Part shown: positions 1 through 12,559 of the stretch, one piece after another
How positions within the stretch are numbered: position 1 is the stretch's first letter
How the letters are laid out: every line of letters begins with the position of its first letter
DNA from: Ichthyophonus hoferi
Taxonomy: Eukaryota; Opisthokonta; Ichthyosporea; Ichthyophonida; Ichthyophonidae
Direction: 5' to 3'
DNA: 31,136 bases
Assembly: GCA_002751075.1 (NCBI GenBank)
Contig: NAOQ01000158.1
Location: forward strand, 22,738-53,873
The notes under the pieces: model-generated
What the model saw: only the letters and a program-made list of their open reading frames with translations
The model's database searches: none
What the model was told of the DNA's origin: nothing
Position numbers and translations under genes: made by a program

Positions 1-966
1 TCAGTTACAATACAATTAACTTGATTGTTTTACTTCAAAATGCTCATTCAAAAACAGCAAATATATGACAAAAAAGAGTTCAACTATATTTTATAATTTA
101 GATGGGGGATGTCAGGGGAGTAACTGAACGCCACATATGTATGCAATGCTAATATTTACATGACCCAGCCCAAATTGATAACTAATTAAAGTTCAAATAA
201 AGCAGTACATAATAACATCATAACGCGGGAATGTTTGTGAAAGAATGTAGAATTTGTTTTATATAACAATGATAAAAGTATGCATGTGCCAATTGGAACT
301 CCAAAAGTGTTTTGTAAAGAATTTTATTAGCTAGCAATTGAGGAGCTTAGCCCGGGGTGGACAATTTTGGCTGTAGTTCTTATATATGTTTAAACTACTA
401 TTTTAAGTATATTTACCCAGTAAAAAACATGCCATTTAATATATTCGATCAATTGCATCGTTGCTTATGCCATTATAAAATAATATAAATGCGTCTTCTC
501 GCATGAGTCCTTTACTTGTTTGTGGCCATCACAACAACAATTACTCTTGCATGTATATAAAAATGATATGTAAATATATATGTCTTGTGAGTTTTGAGAG
601 AATGAAAAACCAATATGCATATGAATAAGAAGGCGTGTAATTCCGAATGGGTACGCTCTAATGCATAACCAAAGGCATGTAACAAACAAGCATGACTGTA
701 TATAATATATATAATAATCTTAGTATAAACATAATAGGCATCGGCCAATAGATAGTTATATACATCCCCTTGTTTATCCTTTTTGATTTGCTACATATAA
801 TCCGTATCAACACATTAATACAGGCAAATTACATTAAATAAATAAAATGCAATGCCCGTATCTCCATATTTGAACACAAACACATCAATTGATGTGTACA
901 TAGCTCTATGCATTCAAAACATACATTGCAGGTAAGTATCATACCATTCAATATAATGATACTTAC
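1..966. other. Left flank, no exon resolved (probable intron of the minus-strand lectin/TSP1/beta-helix gene)
   Basis: The minus-strand gene ending its last visible exon at 967 must continue to the left, because a pectate-lyase-type beta-helix needs several hundred more residues. I found no further exon here with a good acceptor, a good donor and a matching phase. Open frames in this stretch are short, AT-driven and without recognisable domains. A minus-strand stop followed by TAATAAA lies near 325-332, but nothing links it to the gene by frame. Confidence 0.4.
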
Positions 967-967
967 C
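931..967. repeat. Perfect 12-bp inverted repeat over a 5' splice site
   Basis: The arms are GGTAAGTATCAT (931-942) and ATGATACTTACC (956-967), with a 13-nt loop. On the minus strand the second arm is the donor of the exon that ends at 967 (GCG|GTAAGT), so in the transcript the donor could be folded into a hairpin. The palindrome is directly visible; an effect on splicing is inference. Confidence 0.6.
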
Positions 968-3900
968 GCAGTATCACAGTAGCTATTAGGCATACATCCA
1001 TAATTGGTCTGTATATTTTTGATACGGAAACAAAACGTGTTAACTAGGCAGATGTTAAATTTACCTTGTGTAAACTCTCACTCATTGGGTGGTAAGAAAC
1101 AGACTAGAATATCAAAGAAAAAAAGAAATGCTATATTTTACTAATCTATGCTTGTATGTCTGTGTCCAAGCTTAAACTTACAAGACACTTATGCATAAAT
1201 GCATTTATATCTATATATTTATGTGTAGTTATTATGAGGAAAGAAGATGGGATATTCAAGTAGCACAACGTGTACAATATGTTTATAAGCAGATCCGAGT
1301 ATTAATCAGTAGATTAGTGTATAAAAAGGATGTCGTGATTACGCTTATGTATAGAAAAATCACCAATTTGATGTATGAATAGATAGATCGATAGATAATA
1401 TGCTGACTCACTAACACGTTCACAGGCTGTGGGAATATCTTTCATTGAATTAAACGGTGAGTTACTTAGTTATTATTTTATTAATCTCTTAAGTTATTGA
1501 CATATTGATTGAATGCTTGCACCGTTAGTTACTGAAGTAAATGACTAATTGTTGGTTCATTTATTTGGTAGGTTTTTGGAGATATATCCGTTTATAAAAA
1601 TATTAAAAAATGTAGATAGGTATTAAAGTATGTATATGTATTGTTAACTAGTTAGATAAAGGTTTAGCTAACTAAATGCAAGTATTGATAAGTATGGTAT
1701 GGAAAGGGGAAATCTGCACATTACATACCACATCAAATATTGGACCAGTGACATATGGAATAGGCTTTGCTTGATAATGATATCCGGCGTTAGAGAAGTC
1801 TGGTATATGGGTGGGCCTACCATCTCTATACTCTTTCACATACTGTCGCCATGACAGAGCTACTTGTGGAGCTGGTATGGTATTAGTTAGTGCATGCTGA
1901 GAAATGGTAAAGTAGTAAGATTTGCACTATGAAGTACTTTATTGCTTGTAATTGATAATAAACAAGTGAATAGTAATCCTCTTAAATAGCCTTTCTTTAA
2001 GTTTTCTGCTATATAATGATATCTCAAGGTGAGGAATAAAATTATATAAGTCAGTACTAAAAGACAACAACTCCCTCTTGAATATCTCTAATTATACTTT
2101 ACGTCTGGTCCAATACAACTGCAGTGGGCCATTAATAATCACTTCCACACGATAAAATAGAACTATGTGTAGTTTTTCTAATGAGAAAAACCCCAAATAC
2201 AAGTTATAAGTTAATGTCGAGTAGGGTATACTTATAACTAATGCTAATACTAATCATTGTGTAAATTACTTCTAGATACACTTGGCCGCATTCATGTGAA
2301 ATGTCATTTGACTATGGTAATAGGACTCTTGTCACCTAGTATAAACGTAAGAAGTTGTACTGTGCAATGAACTAAATTACTTTTAGATTTTTAACTTAAT
2401 CATAATCACTCCTTTTATCCTCGTGAAATGAGATATATTCTATCCTTTGTTTATTAATAACTCACTCTACAATCAATTAATATACCAACTTATAAGTGTA
2501 TTTTTTTCCGGCCTTAGCCGCGATTTTCTTATAGTATTTTGAATGGTCCATGGCACAATGTACCATACCGAAGTTCAACATATGACTATATTCAAATAGG
2601 TAGCATTTCCATTGCTCTAAAAATTTATTACCTTTTTATTACCTACAGCTGGTATATGGTTGGAATTTGTGTTATTAAGTTTTAAAAAGATTTAACATTT
2701 AATGTTCCAACTTGTCTTTTTCTTTGTCGCAATTAGTTCACTTTAATTATATATAAATATAAGTTGTTTTTTGTACTTTTGCAATTAAAAAGCTATCGTA
2801 AAGATAAAAATAAAATATAAAATAAAAATAAAACGCATATTGTTATGTTATATCATATCTTACATTCTACACCTACCTCCACATGGTTTTTCATAGCAAC
2901 TTTCAATGGCTAATCCCAATTCAGAGCAATTATTACCTCCATACTGTGGTAAAGGATTTATACACGTACGTGTTCGTATTCCTCCCCCACATTTTTGACT
3001 ACATTTTGACCAATCACTGTACCCACCATGAATGGGTGCTGATACCATGGGAAAGTGGAATAAAAGTCAAATATGTCTTCTTAGAAAATAAAATATAATA
3101 TAAAATGGTACAAAGTAAAATAGAGTGAGAAATATGATTGCACAGGGAGGAAATCAAAGGAGACAGAAACGTGTGGATCTATCTTATGCTTTTATTTCTA
3201 TCCGGAGTTCTCTCTTAAACATCCAACCACCAAGCCGTCGTAATGCCTCTACAATTATTCCTGTACCTTGTAATTACTAGTATCTGTTTTGAAATCATTT
3301 GTGTTACTATTTAAAAAATAATTGGTACTTCTGTTAAATTAAGAAGTACAATTCATTGTTTACCAAGAATTATAGATAAAAATAAAGAACAACTAATATA
3401 TTTTCCACGAATAAATATGCTACACATTTATTCTTGTTTTTTTTTCTCTCCACACGTCCGTGTGGTCTTTTCATGTCTATTTAAACCAAAACATATGAGG
3501 GAACTGGGCAAAACTTTAAAACTCATTCCAAACACATAATTAGTGACCACTACCCCCAATATAATGCACGATATGATATCGGAACGTGTAAATTTAGTAT
3601 AAATAGGTGATTAAATCCTCAGAACTAGAAACAACAGATTGGGAAGAAATAAAGTTGATCGTTTTATATCATCATAATTCTAACCAAATTTTATGACGCA
3701 AATATAGAAGACCTTTACCCCCCCCTCCCGATCTGGTCTTCATCTTATTTTTGTTTTTTTTTCCTCTTTCTCCCCATATCTCTTCTATTTCTTTTTTATG
3801 AAAAACAATTTTCTTCCTAATAATTTGTCCTTTTCTTTTCTCTTCCATTTATTTTATTTGATGTATACATATGTTTAGTCCTTGTTAAAAAAAAATACAT

Positions 3901-6900
3901 TTACGATAAAGCAAAAAACAATGCTTACTACATGGCTGAGTGTTGCAATATGCATATTGTGGTCCCTGGCATGGTTTACCTCCATATTGAGGTGAAGGAT
4001 TTGTACACGTCCGACTCTGTATAGATGTCATACAACAAAAAGGAAGAGATTAAAAGAGAGAAAGATGGTGAATGATATAAAAAGAAAAAAAGAAAGATAT
4101 TTGAAGGGAACATCAGAAATAAAATCTTTGTGTAAGAAAGGAAAATAGAAAAACAAATAACAAATGAAAAATGAGTGAAAAATATGATCATATAAATCTA
4201 TTCAAATGAGTGTATGCATATCGTTATTTACTCGTGTTTTTGTAGTTAGCTAGTGTTTGTGTAATTATATTGTTGTTTTTTATGGTATAGAAATGAAATA
4301 CAAATATGCAAAACACAAAAGAATTAAAACTTTCTGTCTTCTTTATTATACTCTCTTTAATATAATACTACCGCAAGAAAAATAATCGTTAAGGTCTGAA
4401 TCTACTAATTTAATCCTAGAAAAAAAAAAGGGGAAAAAAAAATACAAGTGTTTGTGACATCAAGTAACTATATACAAATATAATCAATAATAGATTAATA
4501 AATGAGCATACTGAATAATTTTATAAAAGCAAAGCAAATGGACTATATTATAATGGAGTGGAGAGAAACTGTAACAATATGTATTAAGTGTACATTAAAG
4601 AATATGCACATAAAAAATGCTATGTGAGAAAGGAGAGAATAAAGAGAAATAAACGTCCTAAGGGGAAAAAAAAAAGGATATATAACTGAAGAACAATATC
4701 AAGATTGATTGAGAAAAAAATATAAAGGCGCGTGGATGGCGTGCGTGTATGCATGTATGTTTGATAGATAAACACAAATAAATAATAATAATAAAATTGC
4801 AAAATATGAAAAGTAAAACATAAAAATATGTCAAAAGGCAAGGAAGGCAATGCATGGTTTAGCTTACAGATATTCCTTTACCACATGGCTTGCTACAGGT
4901 TGACCACGCTGTCCAACCGCCATTGACTGCTTATGATGGGGTCTTAGATCTTTAAATCAAACATATAGAAGAATCTATATATATGGAATGAAGATGACTA
5001 TAATAATATATATATATATATATAGTAATAACATAGATATAATAAATATATGTGTAGGTGTGTTACTAAAAACAGATATACCAGTGCATATAATTTGAAT
5101 ACAGATCTAAAACGCATATATTATAAATACAGATAGAATAGAGAAAGAGCCTAAGAAATACGTTTACTTACCTGCACATCCCACTGGTGATCGTGATGAC
5201 CATAGCACATCACCCCTACCATCCAATAGCAATAAGCTCCCGCTTTGCCTTAATGCTAATTGGTATGACCCTATGCCCAGGTTGTATGTTCCTGTATATA
5301 TATACATATAGAATTAAGGGTATAGAGATGAAAGTTTATGTTTATAAAATGTTTGTATAAATGTATGTCAAGATTAAGACCTATGTAAATATAAATATGT
5401 GTAATGTGGGTGATGTGTGTAAGGTGGGCATGTAGTGATGTGTGTAAGTAAAAGAGAGAACTGTTGGTTACTTATTTTTTCTGACATTCTCTATAACTAA
5501 CGTACGATCATGCTGCTAATTCGGCTTCTTAAGTCGGTCACAAGGGGTTTTTTGTTTTGTTCAGTAATGGTCATTAACATAAAAGTAGAATGTATTGTCC
5601 GTAGTTATAATATATTATTACCTTATTTAATTGCTAGATTCAAGCTTGCTTCTTAAATATCTTAGAAATGTTTTGAGCTATTTATATACTGACTATCTAG
5701 TGATCAATGCATCAATAACTTTTGACAGTGGATGAAGCATAGAAGATGTGTTCTCATATATTACCTAATATAAAGAACGTGTATAAAATGGAGCTTGGGA
5801 GTCATCGTCAAGATAAACAAATAATTAAAAACTAGAAAGGTCTAAGTGTTGATCTTGGATGAAACCTATTCCTATTATTATCAGTGATACTGGTAGTAGC
5901 AGTAATATTACTATTGCTACCCAACGATCCATTACTATGGGCCTTTTTTGTCAAGAATGTTTCTATGGTTGATATTATTTAGTAAAGAGAGGGAAGCATA
6001 TGATATATATAATCATAATCTCATTGAATTTTTGTACTCAAAGCTGAGGATAATTGTGAATTTATATAAGCTTGGATATATGTATACTATATATGTATGC
6101 TTTACTATATATGGACGCCACCATATTCGTGTCAATGTGGTGGTTCATAATTTCTTGCAGATTATTTGACAGAAACCCTTGAAAATCCCAATACATTCCA
6201 ATAAAGTTTTCAAAATTGAAATGAAAATGAAATATCAATTTTATGACCAAAAAAGCTAGATGAAATTAGCTAGTATTTTAAAAAGACTTAGTAGTAAAGG
6301 AAAAATGTTAGTATCTTATTTATCATGATTGAAACTGTATATACTTACATATAAATATAAATATGGATGTGGATATGTGTACATATACACTTTTTTGTTT
6401 TCTTTTTTTTTCCCCGTAAATATTAGTTTTAAACAAATGTACTATACCTGAAGCCCATATGGCAGTTCCCATGGAATCATAAACAACCAAGTTGCCATCT
6501 GTTTGGAGAGAAAGGGAAAATGGCTGAAAGGAGTTGTTTAATATTGTTAGCAATGCAGTATATATACTCCAAGAAAGTTCAGTAATCAACTCTATATATA
6601 TCGTGTATTAAATCTAGTATATGTATTTTCTATGTCTATCTCTACCAATATTAGTACTAAAAACATAAGTGATAGTATTCTTACATTATATATGATGATA
6701 CATAATGGTAAAACACATCTCTGCACGTATAATATATCTAACTCGAAAATGTATATTGTAATATAGAGCCCATTAAAAATAAAATGGATGGTTCAAACAC
6801 GCTGCAGAAACGCACTGACCCGATTATTATACTTGGTTAAAACTCATTTGACATTAATGTTTAACTGTTGTTAGTAAATTAGGGAAAGTATATAGATGAT

Positions 6901-9400
6901 CTGGTTGATAAGTGTGAGTGCATTTTTATGAACCAATTCATGAGCGCTACTGTACGTATTAGTATATCTCATTGCGTATTATAGACCTTCTTTCACTCAC
7001 TCTCCCACAGATCCTGATTCTGTAACTCCGCAATGCATGCATATATCTTCTTTTTTTTGGTTTGTATATATTTGCTTATAAACGTGAAGATATTGAAGTG
7101 GAAATTAGACTACTAAATATACAAATGGAAATGACTTCCACGTATAACCATATAGTGATAACGCGCCAGTCAAACACATCATATGATCATATTTCTATAA
7201 GCATTCCTATTATCTATTATACTGTTATACATTTATTGTAAAATTATATCATACACAATAACACTTTGTACAGCTATACAATCATACTACCATATATATA
7301 TTACTGTTATTGCAGGAGTGATAAGATAGAAATAAAATTATGATGGTAATACGAAACTAACTAGTGGCAAGTGCCGACTCAGCATCATCATATACTACCT
7401 CTCTCTTCCCCTATTTTTTTATCTTTTTCTCTCTCTTCCTTATTTGGTCCATTTCTTTTGTTTCATTTCGGTTTACTAATCTATATATTCAAATTGGTAG
7501 ACTTTGTACACATAAAACAATTAAAACTGGAATAAAAAATGCATCAAAGCCCCATATCTTTCAATTTGACGTACCGCTACGCCAGTGTTAACAATTGGTG
7601 CTGTAACCCAGTATGGTTCTCCATTTGCCTTATGTAATGCAAGGCCACCATTATTGTCAACAATTGCGTAGTGGCCACAGGATGAAATAAGCTTGTTTGT
7701 CTAAATGGAAAAGGAAGAAGGTGGTTGCAAGGATATATCAGTATAGCGTTACCATATTTAAATATTAGCACGTGTATGTATCTAGAGACATACAAAAAAT
7801 ATACATTCCAACCGACACATAAATCAATCACAGGTACAAGTACCTAACTAAAGGTTTATATATATGCATCTACGTGTACACAGTAGAACCCGCTTCGATA
7901 CATTGACTCGTGCATATATGCGCAATTATCAATCGATATTTAAAGATAAAAATACTCAAGAACACATATCTACCAGTAATAATTATTCGGTAAATACTGA
8001 CAGATAAGCACGTATATTTATTGTCAAAATTATGCACGCACATAAATATATGAATATATATATACACATAAATGCGCTTTGATGTTTATATGCGCTGGTG
8101 TATAGGTGTAGGCATATGATGTACCAACATTGTTGAGTATGTGACCCTCCTTTAAAATTGAAATATTAGGTGTGTTTGGCAATGCTCGTCGCGCGTGCAC
8201 GTCATATATTATTGGTTCTGTAGTGAAGGGGATGTGAGGTGTGAGCAGGTGAATAATATATATGATAGTGTATGTTCAAGAGAACTACGACAAAAAGAAG
8301 AGCATTTCAAAGGTGCAAAATATTTTTTTGAAAACTGTGTACTTGAATAATTAAGTATCGGTTAGATAAACTATTATTACAAAAACTGTGGTTTAAGCTA
8401 TCAGCCTATACTGTGTTTTAAAAACTAATTGATTCGTGTTGTGGGCCAAGAAATGGCCATTTATTTTATGTTTATTACAATGACATACCAATCCCCTGGT
8501 ACTAGATCTATGAATACACATTTTTTCTTACTGTGTACTTCTCTCCTCCATGATGTGAATATATATATGTCCAAATAGATGTGTGCATAATGAATAAACA
8601 TGACTGGTAGATACTTATAAACTTTTATGGAGGTTTAAAAACATTTTTAATGTACATTTATAAATTGTTTTAGTGATTTGCATATATTTCATACATATAT
8701 ATATAATTAAAAATATGCCGATATTTAGACATATGTAAATAAATAATTATTTATATACAGATGTGAACGTACAATGGTGAGTTGACTAAGTTCAAACCAA
8801 CAGTATTTAGTTAGTCAGGCAAAGAATTCAATGATAAGATAAATCTGATTCAATCAGAATTTTTTTAATCTCATATTCCAAAATTGTTATCCAATAATTA
8901 TTAATAATATTAAACTATTTCAAAAGTCAATGATCCTATAGTAACAGCTCGATCCTGAAAGACAAATATATATCTAATAAAGCAAGAAAGCATTTAATTT
9001 TTTTGTAGGTAATATTGAGGGGTGAAACATGGAATATATCAATATATATCCCTTTATAGTGTTATATTTATAGATTTATGTACACACCTCTGCTTTTTTT
9101 GAATTATTTATTTGATTGTTTGTAATACCAGCCAGTTAGAAAATATATAGCATCAATCCTTTTAATCAAAGTATATGTGCATATACATTAGTGGGGTTCC
9201 AAAATATGTTTTTTGACGATGATCATATGTACAACCAATAGTCTATTATACAATGCATTTGTCAATACATTTATTGAAGTGTGACGGCAGACATATTTAA
9301 AAGCCGAGATTACACTTGCACATTTCTTACCTGCCAGTGGGTTTTCTAAAAATCCTATCCCTGAGAGAATTAGGAAAAATGTATGTGGTAATCTCATCAT
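967..9400 (-). CDS. Secreted bulb-type lectin / two TSP1 / pectate-lyase-like beta-helix protein (5' part, ten exons)
   Basis: Exons on the minus strand: 9400-9331, 8217-8129, 7700-7575, 6523-6448, 5291-5172, 4926-4868, 4016-3929, 3038-2877, 1871-1729 and 1008-967. All ten phases fit, giving 325 codons without a stop. Residues 1-23 are a signal peptide (MMRLPHTFFLILSGIGF..., donor GTAAGA). Residues about 43-150 are a bulb-type (GNA-like) lectin domain: the middle sugar site is canonical (LQTDGNLVVYD), while the flanking two (IVDNNGGLALHK, LRQSGSLLLLD) are degenerate. Residues 163-209 and 213-262 are thrombospondin type 1 repeats with six cysteines each and the WxxWSxC or xDWSKC start. Residues 264-325 (DFSNAGYHYQAKPIP, then TNYGCMPNSYCDTA) resemble the entry of pectate-lyase_3-type right-handed beta-helix enzymes. 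The catalytic region is off the left edge. The second exon's donor (AAT|GTTGGT) is weak and was chosen for frame; a GTACAT donor 4 nt further would break it. Likely role: secreted binding to, and perhaps cleavage of, polysaccharide. Introns reach about 1.1 kb. An upstream in-frame ATG at 9439 exists but would bury the signal peptide. Confidence 0.72.
5892..5921. repeat. Imperfect 30-bp palindrome inside an intron
   Basis: Two 15-bp arms match at 12 of 15 positions. An alternative fold gives a perfect 6-bp stem (GTAGCA/TGCTAC) with a 13-nt loop holding TAATATTAC. It lies in the intron between the second and third lectin-domain exons. No gene or element body surrounds it. Confidence 0.4.
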
Positions 9401-10480
9401 ATGTCGGTGTGATTGTCTGCATGGTTTTGACAAAGTCATGAGATTCCAATATATTTATATATATCTGTTATGCATACTTCTCACGCTCTCCTACCCAGGC
9501 TCACCTAACGTTAAAAAGAGTATATTTGGGTATTGAGATAAGAAAACTAATAAAAATGATAGTGAAGGTTGGGGTATAGAAATAAATATGTTCTTATGAA
9601 TAATGCGACTGCAATAAACTAATATCAATATAAGTACGTAGACTGGAAGTTGTCATATAATAGCCAGCGTAAAACTGTTATGTTTTTCAGATGCACATGT
9701 TCATCTTGCAGTGTAGTTGGGTATTACAAATTAATAAGTACACAGGAGAGATGATTTTTTTGTTTATACTAAAGAACGTTTCAAGAATCGTCAATATTCT
9801 TAATAAAGCAATACATTAATAAAACCAATTACGTGGGATTTTCCTATTATGTCGTGCTAGAATAAAATGTGTTTATCGCCTTTTTTTCAATCGATTATCA
9901 CTGTATAGAGCACAAACCTAGCCATGTGTTATTTTTTAATAATATATTATATAACAGTACTCAATAATTGGATATAGCATGATGTTAGTACCCAGTGGAT
10001 TATAAAGTCGATTTAGATGAAGAGAAGAATATATATATATATATATTATATGTATAAATACAAATTAAATAGAAGGACAAAGGCGATCCTAATATTATTT
10101 CAATAATGCAAATTTATTTATCCTTATTACTTATATTTGATTTGATAACCTCTTATAGCTGAACCATCTATATACAAAGCACACTACATGCGTTACTGCG
10201 CATTGTCGGTCGTCAACTCCGCATTATAATACTTTTGTTAAATAACTGAAACATTAGGTGCAATGAACGGTAGGCGATATAAATAGGTACACTCACGCAC
10301 ACATTGTAAATAGCCATTAATATACTTATGAACAAACTTTTTATCACAACCCATTCATCATGAGTTAAAGTTAATGTCGGATGTATCTTTAATATTCAAT
10401 TCAGTTGTCTCATTAACGCTAATCTCAAAACTCATATCAGGTCTTTGATCTTGTAAAGTACTCAGTCAACTATTAATATA
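9401..10480. other. Intergenic: upstream region of the lectin/TSP1 gene
   Basis: About 1.1 kb lies between the signal-peptide exon of the lectin/TSP1 gene and the poly(A) signal of the next minus-strand gene. It should hold the promoter and 5' UTR of the former. It contains a short (TA)n run near 10029-10046. I see no convincing promoter motif and no coding exon on either strand. Confidence 0.4.
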
Positions 10481-10486
10481 TTTATT
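10481..10486 (-). terminator. Poly(A) signal AATAAA of the unrecognised minus-strand gene
   Basis: Canonical AATAAA on the minus strand, 7 nt after the TAA stop at 10496-10494. It supports calling the exon 10592-10494 terminal instead of splicing on from the in-exon GTAATA. Confidence 0.55.
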
Positions 10487-10493
10487 CTGTCAT

Positions 10494-12454
10494 TTAAAGA
10501 CGTATTGCTTCACGGAAATACACTCTTATTACCAATTGTACATCAGAATGGTTTAACAACCCTTGTACCTCTATGTATTCCAACCCGGACCGCTATATAT
10601 GATCGCTTGGTGCATAAAAACGTCATACAATATAGACCAAATGCAATATATAAACTAGCATATGTTTACTATCTTGTACAACTGGGAGCGAAAGTGGTAA
10701 TGTAAGTGTATGTGAGGATATATATATATATCTGTGATTATGAAAAGTACAAGTTGGAGGGCAGACTATTACTATCTGGTAAGCGAAATAATACAACTAA
10801 AACAAATCTAGAGAACCTACATTCAATCTGCATTAGCTCACTGGTAGATTTAAAAATCATTATGTACTAGTATAGTCAATATATTCAATCCAAAATATTA
10901 TATCTATTCCATGCACGGATAGTTGGATATAGTCCGATCAATGGGAGTTGGAAAGCCATATAAAAGCCAAGTCTGAAGATAAAATATAGCATGCAAACAG
11001 ATTATTTATCACATACTAAGAATATAGTGTTATTTTTTGTCCACACAGGCATGCACACTATGACAGATGTGCGCGTGCTGTAGACAACGATGTGCATGTG
11101 AATATATTTAATCAACCAGTTACTTGTGAATTTATATAAAGTAAGTGATCTTACGTAGAAACATACCTTCTATTTGTACTGTTCCTTATGCTCTCTCTCT
11201 TTATATTTCTCTCTTTTTCTCTCTCTTTTATAAGTAATGAAACAGGAGCATTCCAAGGCTGGCCCGATAAAAAGACTTGACGGTATAGTTTCAATATGGA
11301 AACATAAAAATTAAAAATTAAAAATGCACAAGTATAAATATACAGGTATTTTAACTAATTTTTTAAATAGCTAATACTTGAACAAAAACCTAAGTAGTAA
11401 TACATGGAATAACTAAATATCAGTGTATTCTCCTTGCTTATCGTCCTCTTTGCGTCTTGTTCTGTTTTGCTTAAATGAAACTGGTGTATGATATATGGGT
11501 TTACTATATATCCTGAAATATACAACAGAATACGTTTTAACGTCAAAGACAGTTGGCACACGCCTACAAAATGTATAATACTATAGTCTTGCATACTATG
11601 TAAAACAGTAGTTTAGGTAGGTGTGGTTAGAAGACTGCAATAGCGAGGATTAAAGCAATAATAAAACTAAATATACATTTACAATTGCATATAACGTCAA
11701 TACATTGTAACACTATTAAATAAACATCAATGCCTACGTAGAGACTATGTATACAGATAGTTGGATATTATTGGATCGTGGACACATCTGCAGGATCTAC
11801 AAAAAATGTCTGATCCCTCAAAGCAATCCTATTAGCTTATATTTTACTATTTTTACGCAAAGGTTGTTGTTTTATGCATTGTGTGTCAATTCTGATTGGT
11901 AATAAAGAAGAACAATTCATACCCTGCTCTTGGATCGACAAATGTGACTCTATAGACCACTTTTTGGTACCAGGCTCCAGCACCAGCACTTACCAGTTTA
12001 CAAGAATATCTATTTTTTTATTAAAATATACAATATGTTCTATTAATAAATTCATAGTGCACAAACTTGTAAATGTATATTCAAGGGTCACTTTAATTGG
12101 ATACATAGTTTCTATGTGTTTAAAGTTTTAGTCCAGAAAATACAACTTCATTGACTAAAATAACTGCCTTATATTTTTTCTTTGATTTTCAAGCATCATT
12201 TTTTTCTTGTGTCACATTTTTTCTATTTCAGTAAACTAGGCAAAGTAACACAAGACAATATATATGCTTTTCTTTGATCCGCGTTTTTTAAATGCTCTAT
12301 ATTGAAAGGATACGTGATTTATCGTATTGTTGTATCACTGAACAAATGAAATTATGGTTTGACCATGATGTGCAACCAATAACGAGGCGAGATTACTATA
12401 TTCAATATCTAGAAAGAGCTCACGTATAAGCTGACCAGATATATCTGGCCTAAC
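10494..12454 (-). CDS. Unrecognised protein, 3' part of a gene (three linked exons plus one candidate)
   Basis: Three minus-strand exons join with matching phases: 12009-11923 (YSCKLVSAGAWYQKVVYRVT, then FVDPRAG), 11077-11017 (TRTSVIVCMPVWTKNNTIFL) and 10592-10494 (RSGLEYIEVQGLLNHSDVQL, then VIRVYFREAIRL and a stop). The acceptors of the last two are good (GTCTACAG, ATATAG), and so is the GTATGT donor of the second. A candidate upstream exon (from 12454, VRPDISGQLIRELFLDIEYS...) has a CTACAG acceptor, but its donor phase does not meet the next exon directly, so a small exon is missing or it is unrelated. Short alternating hydrophobic strands suggest an extracellular beta-sandwich; an H-type-lectin-like fold was considered but there is not enough sequence to claim it. 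The 5' end is absent: it may lie in the assembly gap, or these may be far 3' exons of the PAN gene upstream, although that gene has its own stop at 14014. Confidence 0.5.
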
Positions 12455-12512
12455 CTGTAGTCAAAATCTGACAGTATCCTGTTCAGTAATGGCCAAAATT
12501 GAATAAATGTAA

Positions 12513-12514
<2 letters not shown>

Positions 12515-12559
<45 letters not shown>
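12515..12559. repeat. A45 tract abutting an assembly gap
   Basis: Forty-five consecutive A on the plus strand run directly into the N gap. The far side of the gap begins with seven T. An AATAAA lies just upstream (12502-12507), so the tract could be the tail of a retroposed sequence, or simply a homopolymer that stopped assembly. Confidence 0.7.

Noticed and set aside
1426-1456. Plus-strand 31-nt segment with consensus acceptor (TTCACAG) and donor (GTGAGT)
   Set aside because: No neighbouring plus-strand exon or gene was found, and the minus strand there also shows splice-like signals; chance is the simpler reading.
5903-5911. TAATATTAC in the loop of a 6-bp stem, like replication-origin loops of small circular DNA viruses
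   Set aside because: An AT-rich 9-mer is expected about once or twice in a window of this size by chance, the stem is short, and no Rep-like coding sequence is near.
8489-8507. 19-nt minus-strand candidate exon reading DLVPGDW between the signal peptide and lectin exons
   Set aside because: Its exit phase does not fit the next exon, whereas 8217-8129 fits on both sides and supplies the expected LKEGHIL lectin start.
11236-11290. Plus-strand coding-like stretch (NETGAFQGWPDKKT)
   Set aside because: It stops in frame without a usable donor and has no neighbouring exon on that strand.
10919-11768. Repeated 12-mer ATAGTTGGATAT near 10919 and 11757
   Set aside because: The likeness does not extend beyond about 25 bp and no element ends are seen.
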